DNA of 64,000 bases, from contig JAJEKV010000005.1 of the NCBI GenBank assembly GCA_021234155.1, positions 2,381,335-2,445,334 of the forward strand. Direction: 5' to 3'. The translations under genes were made by a program, and so were the position numbers. Positions 56,115-64,000 of this stretch are shown here, piece by piece. The notes under the pieces are model-generated. The model was not told the origin of the DNA, ran no database searches, and worked only from the letters and a program-made list of their open reading frames with translations. This stretch comes from Isoetes taiwanensis. Taxonomy: Eukaryota; Streptophyta; Lycopodiopsida; Isoetales; Isoetaceae. How positions within the stretch are numbered: position 1 is the stretch's first letter; the number at the start of each line of letters is the position of its first letter.

Positions 56115-57253
56115 TTTGCAGTGCCCAAGAGGAAGAAAACCCCTAATAATTCGGGTTCTAATCCTGCCAAGAAAGCAAGGGCAGACGACCCAGATGCAGT
56201 ACCATATGATCTCACCTTAGATGATGAAGGGCCGATTCTTATAGCAACCACTGACCCTGCCTGCCCTGAAGAGGAAATGTGGTACCTTGACCTTGCCAAG
56301 ACAAATGGCAAGCTCGACTTAACTCTCTTCTCGAGGAAAACGGAAGCAGACAAGATGGCCAAACAAGGAATCCTAATCTCTTGTGAGGAAGAGGATGACA
56401 CCAACTGCACATTGCTCTTGGAGATTACACAGCGAGAAGAAAGATCTGCCGCACTTACTCACCAGAGCTAATGCATACAAGGATACGCTCATGAAGACAG
56501 ATGTGAACGGTGAGACATGTTTTAAAGTATGGTTGGCTAACCAATGTAGCGATTCGCCAATATCTATTTGCCAAGGGTTACAAAATTGCGCGTAGAGGCA
56601 TGTTCACTAAACCCGACACCAAGCCACTATTTGCAGCAAGCCAGGGAATTAGCTGACTTGAAAGCTTCTAGGAGGGTCCTAGATCTAGGGAAGCATGTTC
56701 AACCTCGCAGCTTGTCGAGCATGGAGGCTTCGCTTTTTTAGAATGAACAGGACATGGTGGCCTTGACTAGAGGCCATGAACAAGCTGAATAAATATTCTG
56801 ACCATTATCCATTGGGTCTTAAGGAAACTTTTCAGATCCATGTGAAGTCCCTCATCCGTTCACCTAGATCCATTTATGTTAGCAGAAGATATGATCCAGC
56901 ACATGCCATGGAGATTGTTCAGAGCATGATTAGTAATCCAAATCAAATGCCTATGCCAGCGGATGTGTTACCTTGGGATATGATCTCGAACAAGCCCTAC
57001 GATGGGTGGAGGAACTTCGGGCGTAATGTCAAAGGATAGCATTAAATTCGTCGTCATCGACGGCAAGCAGACGTGTTGAGGCACGTAAGACCCTCATCGA
57101 GGCGGGCCCGAAACAAACAGCCAAAACGCCGTTCTCTGATCTACTATGCATTATAGGAGGTGTCGTATCTTGGATGCCAATACTTCACCTGCAGATTTGG
57201 CTGAGATTAGTGCAACTTTGAATGAGATGGGGAAGACATTTCTATACAAAACT

Positions 57254-57679
57254 GTATTAGGTGTTAGCACTTTCATATTTACGCCAGGCGTTCATTCAAA
57301 TGAAACCAATTCACGCCAGGCGTGATTTCCTGTAATGAAACCAAATCCGCCAGCGTGATTTCTATCGAAACAAATCACGCCGGCGTGCTTTCAAATCAAA
57401 CCAATTCAGGCCATGAGTGAAATGTTAAAGCACGCTGGCGTGAATTGATTTGATTTGAAAGCACGCTGGTGATTTGAATTCATTGAAATCACCGGGGCGT
57501 GAATTCAACCGATTCAAAGCACGCCGGCGTGAATTCAACCGATTCGAAGCACGCCCTCGGGCGTGAATTCAAATTCATTAAAGCGCTGGCGTGAATTGCA
57601 TTGGTATTTAATTCATTTCACGCCAGGGCGTGCTTCGAGGTTGATCTTTTCTATTGAAATCAAACCGCGCCCGGCGTGT
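57254..57679 (+). repeat. Intronic array of 13 CACGCC-GGCGTG palindromes, ~30-bp period
   Basis: Copies start at 57281, 57312, 57347, 57376, 57406 (weak), 57431, 57462, 57490, 57520, 57550, 57583, 57619 and 57667, so the steps are mostly 25-36 bases. Best forms: CACGCCAGGCGTG (57312-57324), CACGCCGGCGTG (57376-57387 and 57520-57531), CACGCTGGCGTG (57431-57442), CACGCCCTCGGGCGTG (57550-57565). The centre varies by zero to four bases while the arms stay. Spacers are AT-rich with recurring GAATTCAA and CCGATTCAAAG. The array fills the intron of the ParB-like gene from donor to acceptor. Confidence 0.85.
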
Positions 57680-59326
57680 TTCTTGTCTCGATACTTGATT
57701 CAATGCCCATACTTTTGGCGGTCCATAATGATGGAGCAAACTGCGCCCGCAATAATAGTGGGTGGAATATGGCTGCCCATTACCTACGCACGAGCGGGTC
57801 AAAGTCCGAGGCTTTCAAGCTCTTTGGAAGCGGACTGCGCATGCAACAATTATACAAGAGAAGAAGAAAACTGCAAGAAAATCAAAGAAAAAAGGTGGTG
57901 ATGACATTGCAGATCCTTTTGAAAGCTCATCTAGCAGGTCAGGTCCAACAGACTCGTATAAGATTGTGTTTTGTAAGGAGGCAGTATGGCAAAAGTGGAA
58001 TGAATTCTGGGACGCTTATGCACAAAGGAAGCTGCCAGATACTATGGGTAGGGTGCCTCCTGTTGATGTAAGCATCTTTGACTTGAATGTGACAGAGATG
58101 AGAAAGACTTCGGGGGGCTAGACGAATGCCCGAGACCATTTGGGTTTTAGACCGATTGCTCAAAGAAGGAAGTCTTATACAAGAAGAGTGCTTTCACTAA
58201 GGATAGGATGTCCTTCGTTGAGTGCTTGCAGCTATGTGAAGGATGTCGCATTACAATGAAGTCCCGGTGTAGGAGTCGTTACAAAAAGGCTATCGGGGAT
58301 GTGGCATTATCGAAATTGGATTGTTTGGACAAATACAAGGTCAGTAATGATGACATCAAGAAGTTTGTATTCTGGTCAAAGGACTTCCTAAAGAATTGGA
58401 AGGCTAAAAATACAAAACATAAGGAGACTCTACCCCCTAAGGTACTGGCCGAGTTGAGAAGAAAAGTGGCCCTTGTGAAGAAGATTCTTGGAGAAAGACG
58501 ACGGCTCCAAGATTCGTCTCCATTGGGTACAAGGTCTCTTGCGGAATCAACCCGGCCTTAAAAATATATTACTCTTTGTGTTGGACAGCGGGGGTGGAAG
58601 AGGAGATATAGGCATGAAGCGAAGGACTACGGCCCAGCTTCTTTACCAGGTTGTATAGGATTGACAACCCGAGAGGTCCTTCACTATTATCATCGTTTGT
58701 CCTTGGGTGAGTCACATCACATGCACTATCCCGCTGCTCATGATGCAGAGTGCCTCAAAGTTATTAGGGAGGGATGCCTAATATATGATGTTAAGGATAA
58801 TGAGTCATGCGAGCAGAGGAAGATGGCACATGTGATCTTTATTATGATATCCATCTTTGTCGGACAAGGAATATGATATTGCTAAGGCCAAGGGTGACAA
58901 TAGCGATTGCATGGGAATGTTTTCTTCTAGATGATCCGGACTTAAGAACTATATTCTTTCATACGGATCGGGATCGGTCGAGCAGGATGAGTCGAGAAGA
59001 GGATGAGGATGGGACCCCCTCCTAAGTGGGGAAATCAAGTACGAGCTACAAACTAAGGAGAAGGGCCCCTTAAATAAAAATGGATTTCCCCCGTCTATGG
59101 CTGCTTACCTCGTCGAGGCATTTGCTCCAATTGATACAACCTGCTTGGAGCTTCATGTTGGAGGTTATATTGCCCGAGAGGCTCTTATGGGTGCAAGAAG
59201 ATGTCACTGCTTTGTGAGTGATGAGCAGGCCAAATACTTTCTTGAACCATTCCTCATGCATGTGCTTGCCAAGTCTCCAAAAGGCCCTTATGGCAACCTG
59301 AAATCATCAGCAATCAAAAGTCTCGT

Positions 59327-59663
59327 AGACTTGTCCAATTCGATGTGGAGGGTAGAGTCATAGACAAACCCATATAATCCCTAGTGCGTGATCCTGAGAG
59401 GGACAACATAAAGCGCACAATAATTCAGGAAACACGCCACAATCAACCCAGAAACCAGAAGGGATCCCGCTAGCTCAAGGAAGAACATCAGACAGAACAA
59501 TCCATGCAACACTCAGAGCTAGGAAATCCAAGGACCATAAAACCAAACGCTAGGAGATGAAGAACGTCAGACACCCACAAGCATCCACGCAACACATACC
59601 GAGCTATGGCACCAACAAGAAGCCGGGAGTGACCAACGGACTGGGGAGACTTGTCCAATTCGA
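59327..59663. mobile_element. 303-bp insertion in coding sequence, flanked by a 17-bp duplication
   Basis: AGACTTGTCCAATTCGA stands at 59327-59343 and at 59647-59663. Protein-like sequence before it (AIKSLVDLSNS) and after it (DLSNSKVDVASGEGPS, then QIAAKLAAQSTVMAANLG) joins if one copy and the 303 bases between are left out. The inserted DNA is A/C-rich, has stops in all three plus frames, has no poly(A) or inverted ends that I can see, and resembles no element known to me. A non-autonomous retroposon or an insertion of host RNA-derived sequence are options. Confidence 0.65.
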
Positions 59664-60058
59664 AAGTGGACGTTGCTTCTGGTGAGGGACCTAGTAATCT
59701 GCAGCCTGATAAGAAAAGTAGTAATGAACAAATAGCTGCTAAACTGGCTGCTCAAAGTACTGTGATGGCGGCGAACTTAGGGAATATTTTTGCCCACATT
59801 GCGGGTGATGCAAGCAACAATAGAGTAGATTCACAGGTTAACAATGAACTAATTGACAGGGAAACCGAAAATGAAGGCAACGAAAGCGGCTCTAGTGATT
59901 CACGGTGTTTGCCAAATCAATAGTAAAAAATAATGTCGGTTGTGAAGGACGCAAATGGAACTAATAAAATAACAATTCTAACAGTCGAAGAAGACGAAGA
60001 TTAAAAGTGGCGAAGGAGAATGGCCACGCATGACCGGTAGCGAAAGTGAAGATGATAG

Positions 60059-60268
60059 GTATGGCCTTGCCCACAAAATCGCCATGCCGTGATTTAATTT
60101 GCATTACCTTTGAATTAAATCGCGCCAAGCGTGCTTTGATTATTTTTTGTTGTCAAACTAAATCCGTCGGCCTTGATTTGATTATGACTATTTCAAATCA
60201 CGCTTGGCGTTTGTATTGTTTTGTGTTATCATTATCTTCTTGACCCGGATACATGTTTGATGTTTCAG
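60059..60268 (+). repeat. Intron with four GGCGTG-family sites
   Basis: Donor GATAG/GTATGG at 60059, acceptor ATGTTTCAG at 60268. The sites are near 60080 (GCCATGCCGTG), 60122 (GCGCCAAGCGTG), 60165 (weak, CGTCGGCCTTG) and 60199 (CACGCTTGGCGT), with steps of 34-44 bases. The spacing and AT-rich spacers resemble the larger array, but the copies are more decayed. Confidence 0.6.
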
Positions 60269-60886
60269 CTTCCATTGCGTTTCTAAGAAGGTTGTGGTGT
60301 TAGACCTAAGCGGAGTCCTTTGCAAGACTTTCCCGAAAAAAATAAAGTGGCTAGAAAACGGTTTCATCGGACACCGGTAAAATCAAACACCAAGTGGATC
60401 TATCCGGCGCGCGCTTGAAGGAGATGCTAGATGATGCTAGTTGGTATTTGGTCATCCATGGAACTAAGGAACATCAAGGGATACTTTGGAGGCAGGGGGA
60501 ATGCATAGACATTGGTTGACCTTTTGGGATCGGAACAAATGTGTGAAGTTCACTAATCCCAAGGATCCAACGAGGCAAGCCTATCTTCATCAAACACTTG
60601 AGTAACATGATGGGCGAACTTGGTATCGAGAATAAGGATGATATAAATCATAGTGGATGATGATGCTCTCAAATGCTTCTACAATCAAACCACAGGCCCA
60701 CGAATCCACCATCTTACGATCCAAAAACTTTGCGACGGATGATTTTTACGGTGAAGTTTGTGTCTATTATGCATAATTTGGCTATGGGGATGGCCGGTGG
60801 GTGAAGTGTTAGATTCGTACCCGAACCTGGATAGAACGGTGACATGGAACCACACCTTATTAAATCATTGGAAAAACATGGATTGA

Positions 60887-61248
60887 TCCCTTAATGTTTT
60901 ATTGGAATATATGATATTTTTGTATGATATTTGTGCCATGTATATCGATAATTTCGAGTGCGAATTGCCTGCAAAATAATGCAATCTGTTATTATCAAAC
61001 CTAATATTATCATCTATCGAGCAAGCAATTTTGGTCTCATCTATGTTAGCAACTTGCTCTTCATTTTTGCATATTTCAATTCGCATATGAAACGTCACAC
61101 GTGAATCGCAACCTTATGTTATTTTTGAAGTCCAAAAAAAAAGATTAAAAAAAACAAAAACCCCCTAGAAGACAATAGCAGGTTGGCGTGATTTTGGAGT
61201 TGACATAATCCCAATTTAATTGGATGATGGTTATAGAATCTAAGGGAG
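60887..61248. other. Spacer, 3' side of the ParB-like gene
   Basis: AT-rich, with an A9 run near 61135 and a half site GGTTGGCGTGATTTT near 61182. It could hold the 3' untranslated region. No gene. Confidence 0.35.
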
Positions 61249-61860
61249 TGCCTCGCGCACCTTTGCAAGCCAAACCCAATATTTATGAGGCACCCAATAA
61301 TTATAGGCCGCCCAATGATTATGGGGCAACCAATAATTGTAGGCCCTTAAATGATTTCGGAGCTCCCAATATGTACGGAAGGTCTAATGCGCATTTTGGG
61401 GCGTTTGCTGGTAACAATATCAATAATAATGTCAAGTTCTAGTTATCTAAATCATGGGCAACCCAATTTCAATGGTTCAACTTATCGTAATCCGAATGTT
61501 CATGTTAGTAGACCGCCCATTAACTTTGGGCGATATAATAGTTACCTAGCCCCATATTAATTGTAGGCCCTCGAAGAATTTTGAAGCTCTCAGTATGTAA
61601 GAGGTCCTAATGCGCATTTTTAGGGCTCTTGATGCTAACAATATCTCTAAGAACAATAACATCATCATCAAGGGCTTTATGCCCCAAGCTAACGTATCAC
61701 AAAATGCCAGTTTCCATAATAATTATCTCTAATATTGCAATTACTTCAGACAGGCTGGAGGCTAGGGCACTTGGTGGTAACAATGTCAACATTACTTTTC
61801 CTTGCAACAAAACAACGTCGTCATGGGCTTCTTGCTTTGACAGTACTTGATGACTTCCCT
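61249..61860 (+). repeat. Dispersed copy of the 44-kb Asn/Pro/Tyr-rich repeat
   Basis: It matches 43960-44710 base by base over long stretches (GCACCTTTGCAAGC, ATTATGGGGCAACCA, ATGGTTCAACTTATC, GGTAACAATGTCAACATTAC, ACAGTACTTGATGAC). A plus frame reads APNNYRPPNDYGATNNCRPL and NDFGAPNMYGRSNAHFGAF; after a shift, PNFNGSTYRNPNVHVSRPPI. The right end continues into DDFPKASRQGFKVF before a stop. A repetitive, probably disordered protein of a mobile element is the likeliest source. Confidence 0.6.
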
Positions 61861-63404
61861 AAAGCATCACGCCAAGGCTTTAAGGTGTTTATAACCATCA
61901 GATGCTACTATCAAGGGGACGACTAGGATTTGAAGCCTCCAAGGCATTATGGCACATCCCATATAATCTCACTATGACATTATTCGATTGATCTCAGGAA
62001 TTGATAATGATAATCATAGGATTATTTTGGCTCAAGATGCTATAATGTGAAATAGGAATTTTTTAAGAGTTGCACGACAATGGTTATGACACCAAGAGGT
62101 CACCTAAAACAAAGATTAGGCATTGATTTCCTTATGAAATACATATATTCAAGGCCATATTGCATAGGCATAATTTAGAAGGTCAGGCGAATCATAAGCT
62201 TCATATATTAGTTATGTTGGCGATTACTTTTTTGGACATGAATTTTTTTAGGGGAATCTTGCCAATGTCATTATGGTAATTGAAAAAAAACAAGTTATAT
62301 TTCTACTTACAACTTAAAGGATTTTGATATCCTAAAGAGACCTATTATCTTATATCTTAATGTTTTAGTGCAAGTAATGGACCACGCCCTAGATCTGACG
62401 GTTAAGATTTGATTAGAAAATTGGATGGTCGAGATAGCCCTTTTAGTTTCGTTCTAGCGATTTAGGGCGATTTAAGCAAAAAAAAAAAAAAGACTCCCGT
62501 CCAACACACAAAAGTTTCCGTCCAAATCCCCTCTCTTCTATGATAAGTTTTGCAAGGAGGAGCGATGGTGGTGTCGGCCAAGCTCTTGGCTATGGCTATC
62601 TTCTTGGCTAAGACGCCCAATGGCGAGCTATGACAGCAGGGTGGGTTTGGAGGTATTAGGGTTCGAGTGCTGGCCTGCTTCGTCTCCATAGCCAAGCAGA
62701 CCCATATCTGAGCGATGGATGGCCAGCCTGCACCATTTTAATTGGTCAGGAAGATGATTTATTTTCGTAGGCAACAGAGTTGTTGTTGGAGGCTAAGTGA
62801 AGGCAGATAGGCATCAGGGCCGTTGCACAGTGTTTTGTTTCTGGCAGAACCAAATGGCTGCACATCGGCTACACAACATATTCCAGCATAACAATCAACC
62901 AGAATGATCTCTGTACAACGACAAAATCACTATTTCAGAGTAGATTTAGCATCAATCGGTCTCATTGGGCTGTACAACTGTGGAAATCATTTAAGACTTG
63001 CTACACAATGCTGTTTTAGGTGTGCATTATCCTCCATTGCAAAAGGCTCTAGGGAAGCTTTGCCATTTCATCAAAACCAACAATGAACCAACAATGTTTA
63101 CTGGCGACACAGGTACGTTAGCGCTTTTGGACACTTTGGGAGCTGTCCAATGTTTGTCACATTCTTTCACTCGCAGGAGATCATTGGAGTAGGTTGAACA
63201 GCTATCCAAGTTATGCTAAGCTATGGTGTCATTATTTTTTAAAACTTGAGGCCAAACGTGGTAGACTTGATGCTTTTTTGATGTAGATCCTCTGTCTTTT
63301 TCTACATTCTTCTGCAAAATTTCCTGGCGACCACAAAACCTTTTGCAATGGCGACCACAAAACCTTTTGCTCAGATGTTCCAGTATGTTGTAACACAAAT
63401 GCAT
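61861..63404. other. Anonymous spacer left of the LHCA3-like exon
   Basis: Contains an A13 run at about 62480. The short duplication GCGACCACAAAACCTTTTGC occurs twice at 63328-63371 (24-bp step). A 64-codon open frame at 62998-63192 cannot be assigned. Transit-peptide coding sequence for the LHCA3-like exon was looked for and not found. Confidence 0.3.
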
Positions 63405-63823
63405 GCAGCAGATTGACTGGGGACTACGGCTTTGATCCCTTGGGATTAATGGATCCAGAAGGCGCAGAGGATTCATAGTTCCAAGCTGGCTGGTGTATGC
63501 GGAAATAATAAACGGCGTTATGCAATGCTTGGAGCAGCAGGGGCAATTGCACCGGAAATTTTCGGAAAGCTGGGTCTGATACTGCAAGAAACTGCACTAC
63601 CATGGTTTCGAACTGGAGTGTTTCCACCAGCAGGGACTTACGACTATTGGGCAGACCCATACACTCTGTTTGTGTTTGAAATGGTGCTCATGGGATTTGC
63701 AGAGCACAGAAGGGCTCAGGATTACTACAAGCCTGGATCAATGGGTAAGCAGTACTTCCTTGGGCTTGAGAAATTCTTGGGCGGATCAGGCAACCCTGCA
63801 TATCGAGGAGGTCCCATCTTTAA
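63405..63823 (+). pseudogene. LHCA3: Photosystem I antenna protein LHCA3-like exon, two 1-base deletions
   Basis: The sequence encodes the central part of a light-harvesting chlorophyll a/b protein of photosystem I, located in the thylakoid membrane. In order: [18 protein letters not shown] (from 63413), then after a missing G near 63467 [17 protein letters not shown], then after a missing C near 63516 [20 protein letters not shown], with the first transmembrane helix and its chlorophyll ligands (E..NGR). [40 protein letters not shown] (second helix) and [20 protein letters not shown] follow, all specific to LHCA3. After [12 protein letters not shown] the match stops at about 63823, at a possible AAAG/GTCGCA donor. 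The third helix and the transit peptide are absent. It is either a pseudogene or a true gene with assembly errors. Confidence 0.85.
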
Positions 63824-64000
63824 AGGTCGCATTTTTTAAAACCGCATTTTGCAGTTTAAAGTCTATGTGTCTATTGCAGATGCCAAGTTAGAATTGGATG
63901 TCATAGGAAGCAATGTGATATTTCAAATTAATGCTATAAAGTCTCATTCTTAGTTATCTGCATTTGAAGACTCTTTTAGGTAATTCAAATTTGTTTGTGT
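63824..64000. other. Sequence right of the LHCA3-like exon
   Basis: AT-rich and non-coding by eye. It would be intron if the donor at 63823 is real. Confidence 0.3.

Larger units (their letters stand above)
56122..60886 (+). pseudogene. Multi-exon gene with ParB-like and DNA-methyltransferase-like segments, frames broken
   Basis: Coding pieces run in order on the plus strand. Exon 56122-57253: basic PKRKK and PAKKARADD motifs (nuclear signals likely), an acidic YDLTLDDEGPI region, then RRYDPAHAMEIVQSMI...MPADVLPWD and, after a shift, FVVIDGKQT with VEARKTLIEAG, resembling the ParB/Srx fold core (xVxDGxHRxxAxxxL). Exon from about 57680 to 60058: HNDGANCARNNSGWNMAAHY, ADPFESSSSRSGPTDSYKIV, QKWNEFWDAYAQRKLP, ECLQLCEG, REVLHYYHRLSLGES, then CLELHVGGYIAREALMGARR followed by CFVSDE, like motifs I and II of DNA methyltransferases. 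A last exon, 60269-60886, has DDASWYLVIHGTKEHQGILW and SYDPKTLRRMIFTVKFVSIM. Intron borders are at 56121, 57254, 60059 and 60268. At least six frame changes occur. No DPPY box was found. A DNA-binding, DNA-modifying role is an inference. Confidence 0.4.

Noticed and set aside
57281-57678. CRISPR array
   Set aside because: The repeat is only a 12-16 bp palindrome, spacers are related to each other, there is no cas gene and the genome is eukaryotic.
63418-63520. Selenocysteine or programmed frameshifting in the LHCA3-like exon
   Set aside because: The two shifts are simple 1-base deletions at doublets with no slippery site or conserved signal.

Overview
The window looks like nuclear DNA of a land plant. 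A photosystem I antenna gene fragment (LHCA3-like) lies at the right end, a plant-type LINE and a hAT transposase are present, and coding pieces sit in a large AT-rich, repeat-dominated background. My guess of a spore-bearing plant (fern, lycophyte or bryophyte) rests only on the style of the LHCA3 residues and on the kind of transposon present. Almost no gene is intact. Where a conserved protein can be followed, the frame jumps by single bases, often at short homopolymers, so real decay and uncorrected long-read errors cannot be separated here.

Layout. 1-5.5 kb is a CpG-rich block with no recognisable gene. 5.5-16.7 kb is mostly anonymous, with a GC island, one 178-codon orphan ORF, a run of short stem-loops and a TTCC microsatellite. 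16.7-24.7 kb is a decayed LINE on the minus strand. 25-43.3 kb holds five copies of an unclassified element built round an array of ~10-bp GATTC units; three stand back to back in alternating orientation. Between them are a TGTCATGACA repeat, a degenerate tandem array carrying near-perfect heat-shock-element motifs, a coiled-coil gene fragment, an LRR fragment and a hAT element. 43.6-44.9 kb is a tandemly duplicated Asn/Pro/Tyr-rich repeat with a second copy at 61.2 kb. 46-48.8 kb is a broken transposon-type gene on the minus strand.

49-61 kb is the most interesting part. A palindrome close to CACGCC-N-GGCGTG recurs here, singly, in a foldback structure, and as a 13-site array with ~30-bp period at 57.28-57.68 kb. 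The array fills an intron of a broken multi-exon gene (exon pieces 54.4?, 56.12-57.25, 57.68-60.06 and 60.27-60.89 kb). The product has a ParB-like segment and a segment resembling the cofactor-binding motif of DNA methyltransferases. The other introns of this gene also carry copies of the palindrome. A retroposon with a 15-bp target duplication lies in the presumed first intron, and a 303-bp insertion with a 17-bp duplication interrupts the coding part.

The window ends with an LHCA3-like exon carrying two 1-base deletions. Apart from the ParB-like gene and its introns, I see no functional linkage between genes.
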